Positions 11,805-25,500 of a DNA stretch of 64,000 nt are shown here, piece by piece (within the stretch, counting starts at the first letter, position 1; every line of letters begins with the position of its first letter). Origin of the DNA: Siphonodentalium dalli (lineage: Eukaryota > Mollusca > Scaphopoda > Gadilida > Siphonodentaliidae); the NCBI GenBank assembly GCA_032622095.1, contig CP136062.1:134433282-134497281 (forward strand). The letters run 5' to 3'. Both the position numbers and the translations under genes were made by a program. The notes beneath the pieces are model-generated. The model was not told the origin of the DNA and made no database searches. It saw only the letters and a program-made list of their open reading frames with translations.

Positions 11805-13294
11805 AGGTACACAAACCGATTAGACGGTCCCCATATCATCAAGTTACAACAATAACAACCAACAACAACAACATTTCTTCAAAATACGCTTTAGTTATCA
11901 AAATCGATCAATTATAACAAAATAATGCTAACCAATGTCAACTATGGTATAAATTTCACAAAACGTGTTAAACAGGCCCACTTAATTTTTGAACCCCCAG
12001 ATTACTTTATATAAAATATATGCCATATTATATACCATTTGAAAGAGGAAGCTCCAAAACATTGTATTATCAACTTATCCTGTGTAATAAACTGTGGACA
12101 TGTTTTTTTTTGTTGAGTTGCCAATGCGTTTTGTCATCAAGATTGAAGTAAAAATCAGTATTATTTTCAATCCAGGGGGAATAACACTATATATTAAAGA
12201 TAGAGTTCTTCCCCTTTCATTGAAAAAAGTTTGAATTCTGTTGCATTCTGGGTGCCAGAGGGGGGAAGTCTTCAGCAGTTTTCTATTTCTATGTAGGCAT
12301 CTTCTGAGACACAGATGTTTCAAATAGTGATGAGTTATAGTATTTTAATCATATTTTATTACATATCTATCAACGTAATTCGCATGATCGCACGAGTTTC
12401 CAGGCGTGTGATAATTCTCAGAATCGCACTAGTGCAATCTGTCGACGGAACTATTTCATTCAGTGTTGTCAGACTGGTTCTCGCCGTTACTATTTTTACT
12501 TTTTCAACGCAAGGGCGACAACCCACTTGCCGAAATCGCAGCGCGCTGATTGGGTTATATTTTTGGAAATTCTATCAGAATTTAATTTCAAAGGCATCAT
12601 TAAAGATGGGTCAAGGTCACTCACGGATAGACGGGCTCCCTGTCTGATTGTTGTGTTAACCCAAAAATGCCGTTAAAACTCAATTAAATTCACATTTTCA
12701 GTACCGGATATGTACAATTGTGAGTCAACTTATTATGATACGGAGATATGTAATAACAATAGAACCGCATGAGTGTCTGGATTTTTACGAATTATCGCAC
12801 TCGATTTGTTGGCGGATCGCGATACCTCTCGTGCGGGACGCGGTATCGCTGCGCCAACAAATCTCGTGCGATAATTTCGTCAAAATCCAGACACAAATGC
12901 GGTTATATCTATTTATGGCATAGATTTTTATTAAAACCGTATATCAAGTCACTATAAACAAAATAATAGGAGACTCGAAAATTAAGTTGGCCTTTAATTA
13001 TCAACATGTTCAACGAAATATTGGCCGTATTATCACTTGAGTATCACGAAAGTTGGCTGTATTACTACTTTATTTTAGAGTTATCCATCTTCATCCGCAA
13101 TTTTGTCCCAGAGCGTCGGTTTGACGACTTTTTTCCATGCCACAAATAAGTACACATCTCGAGAAATCAAAACAAAATCGATATCTGATCAGTCTGAGCT
13201 TTGATTGGTGTGTTCCTCGACTGGAATCAAATTTTTTTACCACCCGAAGCCCAAGAAATAGTAATTTTGGAGCTATATATCGAATTATGCATCT
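11805..13294. mobile_element. TTAA MITE family A (AGGTACTCAATCCGATC), host of a nested insertion
   Basis: Left part 11805-11967 and right part 12998-13294 together give about 465 bp of family A. They are split by the family B element at 11974-12993. Intact relatives (20272-19861, 22557-22959) run straight through the break point. Confidence 0.85.
11974..12993. mobile_element. TTAA MITE family B, copy 3, with internal insert
   Basis: About 1.02 kb, with family B ends and TTAA at 11968-11971 and 12994-12997. Compared with the roughly 440-bp copies it carries an extra stretch of about 550 bp (about 12356-12918). That stretch includes a strong palindrome at 12762-12907 with arms around CCGCATGAGTGTCTGGATTT. 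So this is an element within an element within an element. Confidence 0.85.
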
Positions 13295-13298
13295 TTAA

Positions 13299-14017
13299 CA
13301 CATACGAGATAAAATTTTATTTTGACAAAATGCCACGTCTCACATATTCCGAAATTGCTAAATATTCAAAGATCAAATGAAATTAGAGAATTATTTAATT
13401 AAATTCCACTGTCTTTGTTGATATTTAGATGCTCATATCACCATTTACCAATCGAAACAGGGTCGTGCAATGATATACTGCTCAAAGGTAGGCTATGTAA
13501 AAGATGTAATCAAAATGTAATTGGTTTTGATTGATAACTCGTTGGAGATCCTCTATATATTTTCCTCGTATATCACATGTGATTCAAACGAGTGAAATAA
13601 ATAAATTGAAAATTGAAAATGCAGAACAAAAAGAAAGAAAAAACACTCGTTGGCCCAGGTTGACAACTTATTGTCCCAAAAAAAGTTACGTTTCGAGACA
13701 TTGGCCTTTTAGTAAGATGTGGCTCTTTAAGCAAGACGATGCAGGTTAATGGACATGCGTGTTCTTACTAAATTTATACTTTTCAAGTTGCTAAACTAGA
13801 TTTGGTTGCTATGGCAGCCTTTTAAAATTCTATTCAAAGTACATTTCAGAGCACATTTTTCAAGATTTTAACGATACCGGATTACTGATGCACAAACCTT
13901 ACAAAGCTCAATTCTAAAGACTCATAGGTTAACTATCAAACTCAATTTGTTGCCCTACTTCTTGTGATTAGCCACAGTTTTAAAAGCCCATGGCGCGTCG
14001 CTGTGATATTACATTAG
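13299..14017. other. No gene seen
   Basis: AT-rich, no repeat family recognised, no convincing exon. Confidence 0.5.
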
Positions 14018-14021
14018 TTAA

Positions 14022-14469
14022 AGGTACTAAATCCGATTAGACGCTCATAAATTACTATTTCTTTGGCTTCGGGGGTAAAAAATATTTGATTCGAGTCGAG
14101 GAACCCACCTGTCAAAGCTCAGATTGATCAGATATAGATTTTTGAAGTTTGTGATTTCAATTGTTTGATTACCAGAAACACGAGGTCAAACGGACGGTCT
14201 TGCAGATAAAGATGGATAACTCTAAAGTCAAGTGGTTATTATTACCACTTGATTTTAGAGTTATCCATCTTTATCTGCAAGACCGTCCGTTTGACCCTCG
14301 TGCTTCTATCAGTTTGTGGTCCGCATACAATAGAAACCGCAAAGTTAAAACATCGATATCTAATAACTCTGAGCTTTGATGGGTGGGTTCCTTGACTCGA
14401 ATCAAATATTTTTTACCCCAGAATCCAAAGAAATAGTAATTTATGAGCGTCTGATCGGATTGAGTACCT
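14022..14469. mobile_element. TTAA MITE family A, copy 2
   Basis: 448 bp, AGGTACT...AGTACCT ends, exact TTAA on both sides, with long complementary arms meeting near 14245. The short ORFs are shadows of the palindrome. Confidence 0.92.
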
Positions 14470-14576
14470 TTAATGGAAATAGACGACACATATAACTTAC
14501 CAAATTTACACGAATCAAAGCGACAATTAATTAAAGGGATATGCTGGATTTTGTCCTCTGACATAATAAATACGCC

Positions 14577-14712
14577 ACCGGACGCTTAGTGGTCGGATAA
14601 TTATGGTGTCATGTGAGGCTCATGGAGATCAATATTAGGCTCGATCTACAGCCTCGCCTAATAATGATCTCACTTTGCCTGACATGACACCATATCCGAC
14701 AACTAAGCGCCC
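14577..14712. mobile_element. Palindromic element (GGACGCTTAGTGGTCGGATA)
   Basis: Imperfect palindrome of about 135 bp. The left arm GTGTCATGTGAGG...GATC pairs with GATCTCA...TGACATGACAC. No target duplication was identified. Confidence 0.65.
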
Positions 14713-15439
14713 CGTAACATATAATATTGGCTTCCAACCACCATTGGGCTGCTATATTGCCTTCACACGCAATACGTTCATCAATTTTATTGCAACTTTA
14801 TTTTTGGGTTCAACGATTCCTGCTATTTTGGATCTAACCGATGTTGACTCCGACTCTATTCAGATTTTGAAAAAGTTAGCATTTTAGCGGAAGAAAACTT
14901 TATTGACAGAAAGGTGGGTGTAATGGATGCGTGATGATCTCGTTGTTTCTCACATATTTTGGTTACTGGGCCAGAAACTCCGCAGTTTAGAAATTACTCT
15001 GACTCTTTTCCGATTCCATGGTTCAGATCAGGATCGAACCTGCTATTTCCGACTCCGACTTGATCAATACATTTTATTCGCCCTGTTTTTAACTCTCACT
15101 TCGATTGGTTACGATTATATGAGCCGGAATGTTTAGAAATATGTAAAGGAGTGACCACTTTGAAATATATGGTCAAATTCGATGTATTTATTTTTGCGAA
15201 CTGTCCTATAAGTCCTATAAAGAGAATATCTATATATATATATATATGATCTATTTTCAACATCAGCTATCTATATAATAGATGGCTCAAAAAGGATCTA
15301 ACAAGCCGGGGTATTTTATGGTGACATCTATACTGGTATTATTTATAAAGTTGCCAAAGTATAGCGGTGTAGGAGTCGGGAATGGGGTGCCAGAAAAATA
15401 TTTCTGCTGAAAATTTTCACAAACTTTTTCTGGGATCGT

Positions 15440-17215
15440 TGGAGTTATAGGGATTGTATAGTCGAGGTAGATATTATGGTCGTGGTGGGGGTCACAAAAT
15501 GTATTTGGAGTATTGGTGTAGTTTTTTTTTTTTGGAGGGGTGGGGGTATACGGTCATGCAGTTTGGGCTGGATATATATAGTTGGAGTGGATCTAACCCG
15601 CGTTGGTCGAAAAAAAAGGGACCGGTTACCAAGCCTGCATGACCACGCAGTCACTCAACATATAGACACACACCACACAAATGACCATGCAACCGCTCTA
15701 TTTATAGCCATACACCTCGGCCATAACCATACAGCCACATCTGCTATATATGCACACCCACACATAACCACACAGCCATGAGTCACCATGCATGTACATC
15801 AGGTATACTCCTACACTCCAGCTATTGCCATTTAGTCACTACATGTTTACCTATTCACCACATTAGTGATCATACAGTTAATCCCAATATACATATTGAC
15901 TTCAGTCATGATCATGCAGTCACTCCCTATAAAAAAGACCTACCCACATCACATATGACAATACAATCACTCCACGTATGCATATTCGCCTAACCCATGG
16001 TCATATAGCCACTCAATATATACATATACACCCCACCCATGACCATACAGTATCTGCAGGTATATATACACACACTACCAATGGTCATACATCCCTTCCA
16101 GATATACCAAATATCACACACACGGCCATGCAATCCACTCCTCTCTTACATATACACGTCACCCATGACAATGCAGTCACTCGTTGTTTACCTATACACC
16201 CATCCATGATCATACACACACTCCATGTATACATATACACATACCAATGACATCACATCCACAACATATATACATGTACATCTCACCCATGGCCACAAGG
16301 TCACATACGCCCAGTGAGTGATATCCAGCTATACTCCACGTATGCAACTACATTTCAACTATAACCGTGCACTCATACCATGTGAATCTATGCACATCAC
16401 CCATGACACACAACTACTCATTGTGTATACATACACCTCACCCATCATCATACAGCCAACCCATGTATACATATATACTCACCTCGACAACACAACCGCC
16501 CAGGGTACACATGTGCATCTCACCACGACCACACAGTCACTCCATATACACCTAAACACCATACATATGTCCAGGTATGTATACACCAAATCAATGACAA
16601 CAAAGTTAGTGTATACCCGTACACCCACACAAGACCATGCAATCACGCATTGTATACCTATTCACAGCACAGATGACAACACATCCACTCAGTGTATACT
16701 CATACACCTCATAATTGCCATGCAGTCGCACCAGATATACATATGCACCCCACACATGACCACATAGCCACTCCTATATCCACACCATTTATGGCCAGAC
16801 ACTAACGCTATGAATGCATATTCACCTCGCGTATGACCATACAGTCTGTCCATGTATACATATTCACATCAACCACGACCATATAGCCAATATACGCATC
16901 ACTCATGGCCATTCAGCTACTATCTGTAATCCCATACAATCCAGCCATGATAATACAACCACTCCACGTATACCTACAGCCAAACCAGATACACATACCC
17001 TTGACAAGGACACTCCCTCCATACCAATAAGCCCCACCAAAGGCCATCTAGCTATTCTGTGTATGCATATATAATTGAACCATGACCATACAGCCACTCC
17101 CTCTTTTTCCATACAACCACTCCATGACCACAAAGCCGACACATGTATACATATACACATACCAATGAAAATATAGCCACTCCAAGTATACACAACCACG
17201 TGCTTTCGAACCCGT
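15440..17215. repeat. Degenerate 42-45-bp minisatellite
   Basis: From about 15640 the plus strand repeats CACCCATGACCATACAGCCA-like units spaced about 42 bp, over about 1.55 kb; the first 200 bp run in the opposite orientation. The same minisatellite occurs reversed at 33830-34800 inside a foldback transposon. Thr/His/Ile-rich ORFs here are not genes. Confidence 0.85.
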
Positions 17216-18240
17216 CTCCTGTTATCATATGTTAAATAGAAGTCTGATTATGGATATAAATCTGACTTGATTTATGTGTGATATATCTCCCTGTTGTATA
17301 ACCAATGTTAGAAATATGTATGAAAATTAAGATTTCGATTTAATTTTGTACAATCCCATCGCATTTTGGCAGCCATCTGGGACCTAGTGACAATTATTCA
17401 ATTCACCTCATATGTAATTTTATACTTTAGATCACGGTTTTCCTGAAATCAACCATTTAATTGATAGAGATGCTCGCTATAATGTAATTGATCGCATAAG
17501 AACAATTTTGCAGTGATTACATATTTTTATTTAAGAAAATTACGATCAGAATTGAAATAAAATCCATTTTCTTTTATTTTCAGTAAAAATTAAAAAAATT
17601 CTTGGTTTTTCACACGAATTTCAAAACTTCGCAATAAATATGTGATTGTGCTAGTCAGCCAGGCTCGTTCGTGGACACATCGTTTCGTATAATCAATACA
17701 CTTCATTTTAAAAGGTTTCATTGGCACACATACGGCAAGTGACTGTATGACTGTATGTTTGGGCAACTAAAAGTCTACTAACTCATTGACTATTTAGTAA
17801 AGTTTGCATGGTACCATATTGTGATTGGAGTGTGGCGTGTGGGTTGAACATAATGCATTGGGTGGAGTTAGTTTAATATTTCGCATACATGCATGGTAAA
17901 TATGCTTGGAGTATTTATCACCTTCCATTCAGTTTTAACTATGGAGCAATTGAAATTCCATCATTTTATTACGATTTTTCGCAATTTCAATGCCGATTTT
18001 CAAAAAAATAAAAAATAATAATAATATTTCCTTCATTGTACAAAATTATATTCTGACTGAATTTGATCACATAAAAACGATTCAGACTCGATTTGATGTC
18101 ATAGTTGTGCGGATTAGACAATAGCATAAAATCCTAAAAAATAAATCGTGATTTTGGGGGGTAAGGCTAAATTTTACTCGATATTTCAAACTTGTCACAC
18201 ACACAATATAAAAATGTATTTCAAACTGGTATATTAGATT
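17216..18240. other. No gene seen
   Basis: AT-rich, downstream of the lectin gene on its strand. No recognisable repeat or exon. Confidence 0.5.
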
Positions 18241-18242
18241 AA

Positions 18243-18723
18243 AGGTACTCAATCCGATAAAACTCCTCTCAATTACTATTTCAATGGCTTCGGGGGTCAA
18301 AAATATTTGATTCGAGTCGAGGAAGTCACCCATCAAAGCTCAGATTTGTTAGATATCGATTTTAGAAATCTATATTATTTTTCATTATCGGGAATTATTT
18401 CTGGCCCAGAAGACAGTCAAAATTTCGTTATTATTACCACTTGATTATAGAGTTATCCATCCTTGTCTGTTTGAATAGAGTTTTGGCGTAAAATCTCGAG
18501 CAGGTTACCAAATTGACGGCAGTTATTAGTACTCATCTCGAGCAATTAACAAATTTCAAAAATCAATATCTAATAACTCTGAGCTTTGTTTGATGGGTTC
18601 CTCGACTCGAATCAAATATTTTTTACCCCCAAAGCCAAAGAAATAGTAATATAGGACCCTCTGATCGGATTGTTGTTGTTGGAATCTGTTGAGATGGGGA
18701 CCCTCTTTACGGATTGAGTACCT
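18243..18723. mobile_element. TTAA MITE family A, copy 3
   Basis: 481 bp, TTAA on both sides. The right end has a duplicated terminal segment (two GATCGGATT / ACGGATTGAGTACC blocks), suggesting a rearranged or chimeric copy. Confidence 0.88.
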
Positions 18724-18930
18724 TTAAGTGATCACAACCAAAAATGACATTCGGCTATTTGCTTATTATCGATAAATTAGTAGGGAATATAAACATGTGG
18801 TGTACGCGTGTGTGTGGTGTCGACCGGATGGATTGACTCTACACGAGATAGGGTACAACTTTTAGCCAATCAGAAGGCGAGATAGTCACGTGAGATACAA
18901 TATAATAAAAGACTATAACACTAAATTGAG

Positions 18931-19571
18931 TCATATTCCATTCCTTAAGTCATGATACAGGCGAATACTGTCTGGAATGATCACACAAGCAACGACAAGT
19001 AACACGATACACCCCGTTGTTGAACCGATTGCGGTGCTTGACAATCTCGTGTCTGAAGCACTGAGCTTCGATCTTCTGTATCTGGACGTGGCTTTCCTCT
19101 CAATTGTCATTTCAGGTTCATCAACCTCAAATGCCCGCATGCCTGGTACAGGACCTGCGACACAACGACACTGGACATAAATCCTGTTTCTGACTGGGCC
19201 TTGATTAGCGTTCGCCTTGGTTGTCGACGTTGTACCGAAGATGGTGGTAGATGTGGTAGCGGTAGTAGTGCTGGGTGTGGTAATGATGCTAGATGTGGTA
19301 GTCGTTGTGGAAATGGTGCCTGCGCTGGTAATGGCACTGGGGGTGGTAATCATGGTGGTTAAGCTGGATGTGGTAGTCGTGGTGGTGCTTAATGTGATAG
19401 GCGTGTTGTTTGGGCTTGATGTTGTAGTCAAGGTAGTGCTTGATGTTGTAGTTGTGGCATTGCTTGATGTTGTAGTCGTGGTAGTGCTTGATGTTGTAGT
19501 CGTGGTAGTGCTTGATGTGGTAGTCGTGGTGGCGCTTGGTGTGGTAGTCGTGGAGGAGCATGTTGTTGCAG
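18931..19571 (-). CDS. Lectin-like gene, exon 5: Thr-rich stalk, CxC motif, membrane segment
   Basis: The acceptor is TTTCTCCAG on the minus strand and the exon starts with CTGCAACAACATGC in phase 1. The Thr codons form a GT-rich imperfect repeat on the plus strand, which creates a Val-rich shadow ORF. The 86 C-terminal residues are not low complexity: VQCRCVAG, then SRYRRSKLSASDTRLSS, then GCIVLLVVACVIIP. From memory, a similar basic SA-D-R-SS stretch before the membrane segment occurs in other mollusc predicted surface proteins; treat that as a weak hint. Stop TGA at 18931-18933. Confidence 0.75.
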
Positions 19572-22500
19572 CTGGAGAAAAAAACCCCACCGTATGTGTT
19601 ATTATCACATGCATGCAATACTGGCTATGGAAGGAGTAGAAATTAAAAACGTCAGCATCTCAGTGAAATGTTGTCAAATATAAACATCAATAGATCCTTT
19701 CTCTTTGCAATAAAATCGTCATGGAAAGGAGTATACATATATCAAAAGTTGTTCATGATGGTGATTGCAAGTGTGTTTCATTTTCCTTTACCTGGTAAGC
19801 GAACGATTGACGTCTGAAATTCTGAATTAATTGATGTCAAATCAGACCGTGGATCGTTAAAGATGCATACTCCGAATTAACGCTCCCAAATGACAATTTC
19901 TTTGGCTTCGGGGATAAAAAAATATTTGATTCGAGTCGAGAAACCCACCCATCAAAGCTCAGAGTGATCATATATCGATATTTGAAATTTTTTATTTCTC
20001 GATATGTGTAATTAGTTATGGCCCAGTCATCAAACCGATTGTCTCAGACACAATTGCGGACGAAGAAGGATAACTCTAAAATCAAATGATAATACGACCA
20101 TATTTCGTTGAACATGTTGATAAATAACTCGTTTTGGGAAATTTTATACCATAATTGACAGCGGTTAGCATTATTTTGTTGTAATTAATCGATTCTGACA
20201 ACAGAAGCGTATTTTGCAGAAATGTTGTTGTAACTTGATGATATGGGGACCATATGATCGGATTGAATACCTTTAAAGCAACAAATATCGTACACCAACT
20301 CATAAGGGTGGGTGACGCGGGTCAAATTGTTCTTATGTGCATTGTAATGTAGCGAGAGAACTACCTAACTGTATCGAGGTAATTTCGACGGACACTTATC
20401 ACCAAACTGCACCACCGTGAGGCAGCACACTTATTGCCACAATGTCATGTCATAGGCCAATATCCAGATTTCCTGCTTTCTCACACACGTTCACAGCAGT
20501 CCACGATTAACTGCGCATCAGTTTGTAGAAGAAAACCATAGTCAGAAATGGTAACGCGCTCAAGATCATATATTATATACCCATGCTTGTAATTATAAAA
20601 TATAAAATATATTGGTTTCGCGAATGACCAACTCAGAATTCCGTTAAAATAACAATAACAACCAGCACCTAATTAACGAACCGGCGGCCGACTCGGCCGT
20701 CTCGGACCACAACCATCAGTGGGCTGCAGAACGAAACATATCTATAAAAGTTGAAATATAAGACTTACAAATTATCTTTTAAATTTCTTTTATTGGTAAT
20801 TGACATAGCTTGTCACAAACCAAAAATCAACATTATTGACTTAATAATGTAAAGGACAATAAACGAAATTGAAATTCCCAACTACACCTTTTACCGGACT
20901 CGGCCTGCTGGTCGCGCAGTTCGACTTTTAAACCGGAAAAACCAATTATCTATAAATAAAATGCCCATCGGACCACAGCTTTCAAGAATTTGCAGAACAG
21001 TATACACGCGGTGCGCGCTAATGAGCGCACTATTATATCGTCGTAATATTATATATTCGACTTTTAGTCGACTACAATGACAGTAAAGTTTGTGGGTAAA
21101 GTGATCCAGGGGTCTTTCTTTGTACAATAACAACACTCTTTGTTAGTGATGTTCTATCTCACAGCTTTCATAATCTTTTAGAAAATGCAGATGATTTAAT
21201 TTTCAAAGGTCATCAAAGCCGTGAACAATTCAAAGTTATACGAAACATTTACACAAAGGGGGTGTCGTTATTCTACCATTACAGTTGCAATGTATGACAA
21301 AATTTTCGATCGAATATGCTCAACTATAATAATAAGTTTGAAAATGCAGAATATTAGTAATATAATGAAAACTCAAAGGTCCGATTTGTCATCTGAGTAT
21401 TAAATTTTCGAGTCACATATTATCTTTATATAGTGCCTTGATATACGGTTTTAATAACAATCTATGACATAAAATATGATTAAAATACTATAATTTATCA
21501 CCATTTGTCTTGTTTTGGAGCTTTCTGTTTCAAATGGTATATTATATGGTATATATTTTTTATAATGTGATCAGGGGGTTAGAAAATTAAGTGGGCCATT
21601 AACTCTGTTTTTTTTTTTTGGGTAATATTTCATTATGAGAATGTGAAAATCGTGTTGTTGAATTTCGAATAATGATATCGAAATCACACAGGACGGCTAA
21701 AATGGAATGACAATATTACAGAAAAAGTGAGAAATCCCATGGACAGATGTTAGGATCCAAGTATTCTGGTACCAGTGACCACAACTATTATCAACAACTA
21801 CATGTAAAATATATATAGATAGCGAATTCTTTCTAATTGTAGCCATTACTAAGTCTGTAATGACGTTCGCATTTTGAAAGCACTGTTATTATGTAAACAT
21901 TACATTTACCGATCAAAGTCCAATTAGAAACAAGAGTTCAATCAAAACTTGACAGTTAAAATTGGAAAAGGTAAAATAATTTGTAATTGGTTCAACACGC
22001 AAAATGTCGTCATAGGAGAGTTATCAATAATTAATACAAGAACAAATTAATCTATTTCTCCGTGTTCTTCTAATTGGTGGCGTTGTTTACAGACATTTAC
22101 CCATCACGACTCATGAGTGCCTTGGGATCCTTTAATATGTGTGGAATCTAAACCCGATGCAATATGAGTCATATTCTTAAGATCACCGGGCCGAATACGC
22201 CTTAACACTGAGTCGCGGCCATATTGGATACACCCAGCCCCGTTCCGTTTTTTAGTGCTACAGGTCAAACATCTGGAGTAGCATTCCATATATATGGAGC
22301 TTTTGGATATTCTTGAATTCCATATATGGAATGTTACTCCAAAAACTTTGACCTGTAGCACTAAAGAAATAGAACGGGGCTGGATGGACCCCAATATGGC
22401 CGCGACTCATGCAGTGACAAGGCCTATTGATTCGGCTTTGGTTCATTCAGACATTAGCTTCTAATCCAAGCGGTGCAGGTCGTACATATATCAACGGCTA

Positions 22501-25500
22501 TTATAGTGTGGCAGAATGGCAAAGCGACAATTTCGAACTTAAAACCTGGGGTTTAAAGGTACACAATCCGATGCGATGGTCCCGATATAATGAGATTCCA
22601 ACAACAACAACAACAATTCTTGAAATGCCGCTTCAGTTATCAGAGTCGATTAATTGCCAAACAATAATGCTAACCACTGTCAACTCTAGTCTAAAATTGC
22701 ACAAAAAGTGTTTTATATATATCAACATTTTGTTCACCGCAATTTGCTATCGAGAGTATGTCGGTCGGCATTGAATTATTTCGTCGAATATTTGCCAGGC
22801 CGCCAAACATTCGAGGTGGTGAAAAATAGCAGATTTAGAAACTCTAAATCTGATACCTGTGCATATGGCTTTGATTGGTGGGTTCCCCGACGCAAATCTA
22901 ATATGTTTTACCCCCGATGCCGAAGAAATAGTAATTTAGTTAAATCGGATTATGTATCTTTAACTATATTAAACTCGAGATGGCGAATTGGACTATTATG
23001 AGTTTGAAATTGCAGAATATTAACAATGAAAATCTAAGAAAGCTTTACATTATTGTGTACTGGTAGTTTTAAAATAGTCCAGGGAGGTGGGATAACTCTA
23101 TAGATTGTAGTCTGGCTGTTTTTCTAACATACCTGGACAATTCATGCTGCAGAAAATACACTCCATTTCGTTATGCACATCCGCATAGTTTGAATTCGTG
23201 TCTGAAAATAATACCGCACATGAACTCACTCTCTGAAATCATATAATTTATCGTCTCATAATAAAATAAGGATCACGTCGTTCCACTAATTCAAAATACA
23301 GGTTCTGAACTTGTGAAATATGATCTCTACGGGCGTAACCAGAGTAGGGAGAGATTCGTGTCACGATCTATAATGCTTTCTCCACACGATGTGAATCTTT
23401 TTAAGGGGTACTGTACAATAAATCCGGCCATTTATGGGACCATCTCCCTTTATACTCAAGAGAATAGATGCAACAAATGAATGAATTTGAGCCATGGATT
23501 AGTGCAAAATACACCCGTGTGTTCTGCATGCATGGAATATGTAAAACACACGGTAATTATAATGAAAATGAGTTTATGACTCCGGATTTAGTGTACAGTA
23601 CTCCTTTAAAGACATATAATGCACTTAGTTCTATGAAATGAAACCATGGCAGGTACTTTTCTCACCGAAAGAATGTAGCATTCAACAATATTACCGAGAA
23701 TTCCACCCACGCCGATCGTACACTATTTCAGAAAACACAACGCCTGAACCAGGCTGCAAAACAGAGTTCAGTCCACTCGCTACGCTATGTCTGACCGCGC
23801 TGGCGGCATGTGTATTTTATTATTAATTAAATCTAACATTTGTTATTGAAATATATTGTCAGTTAAACTTTTCAAATGAATATGGACAGTTTAGTTTCTC
23901 AGAATAATACAGAATTAATTGTAACCAACAAAAGTCTCAAATAAAACAATGAGTGATTTCCTCTCATTTTGCGTATGTGCTGGCAGCGGTAAGTTCTGCG
24001 TATCAGGAGACTGCACTCTGCATGGGGATTGGCGCCTGAACTAGGCACAACTCTCAACAACTATACTCCTCAGTTCGGGACAATTTTTCGCCGATAAACA
24101 AACGCCAATGATTCCTCCAAATGAGAGTCGCTGCGTATAATTTATACGTAAGAATGAAGATATTTTCTGCAAACTATAAAAAAAATAACTACGTTATTCG
24201 GTATTCCTACTCGATCACAATACAACAGCAGAGTGTTCCTCGTCACCCTAAAGGCCACTGAGGATGGTCAGTGCTACTCTCTCCACGATACGTTATATGT
24301 GATATATAGAGAGCGTTTTAATCACTAATGCGCGGAAGTTTGAACAGAGATGATAAATTCCTACATGTATGCTTCCGGCGAGTCTTTTCGTGGTATGGAC
24401 ATGCATGGCAGGATCGTACGTTAACATGCAATCAAGTCTCTAACCCAAAGCCGTTTTTATTTAAAAACAAAATCAATTATCGCTAAAAACTCATATTTAT
24501 AACTGAACTTTACAAGGTAAATAGGTATCGTTTGTGTCCCAAATTTGAAATCAACCACACTTCAACCATTTAATGGATGTTACTAAAATTCACATAACCA
24601 CTTCACACAATAACTACTGTAACAAATATGTAGCTCATTCATTGCATGGGTTATATATAGCTGCTATCCGAACGCCTGAAGCGACTATTTATATATTATA
24701 TATATATCTTTAATCCTCCGATAACGAAGAGTGGATAAACATACATATTATATATTGTTTTACAAACTACTCATTGACGAGTAGTTATCCCTTAGGAAAT
24801 GTTAAGATAATAAGTGCAACAAACGACCATAGTTTGCTAAACTTATTATCTGAACATTTCCCTCCAATAGATAGGAATCCTTCTGCACTTGTATTATCTG
24901 TCGTCTGCTTATTTTTCCTGAAAACACCTCCAAATGAATACTAGACCATTCCAATGTATACTTTTATAGCTGTATTATAGAATCTATTTAGTATAGAAAC
25001 AGTTAAAGTTCATTTTGATCGCCGATATGCCACGAAAGCGACCAGAATAATTACTAGATTTTAAATTGGATGAAAATTTAGTGGGCATTTAAAGGGACAA
25101 AAAGCACTCGTATTTGGTAATTGTGCAAAACAATATAAAAGTCTGTAAAACATCACCACTGGAGAAGAACATGGACAAATGAATAAATTTAGTTCTTATA
25201 CTAATTAATGATTGATCTCCAATAATGACATTTCTCGTGTTGAAACCATTTACAAAACTGTTACACTGATAAGTACGGTGATGGAGCCAATGCTGACTAT
25301 AGCATCACTAGTTATGTATTAAGTTAAGATATTTAAGTCTAAATAAGATTTTTATAAAACTTTGGAATATTAGCCGGGATCAGACACATGCACGTACGTG
25401 TAACTTGTAACGTGTGTTGTCAATACAACGAAAGTGACCTGACTCACGTGACCATGACGGCTACACCGTACACATTCATACACGGTTAAACCGTTCAGAA

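Noticed and set aside
15454..17199. His/Thr-rich ORFs in the minisatellite
   Set aside because: Pure product of degenerate tandem units; no start, splice or domain evidence.
19217..19639. Val-rich 140-codon plus-strand ORF
   Set aside because: Antisense shadow of the Thr-codon repeat in lectin exon 5.
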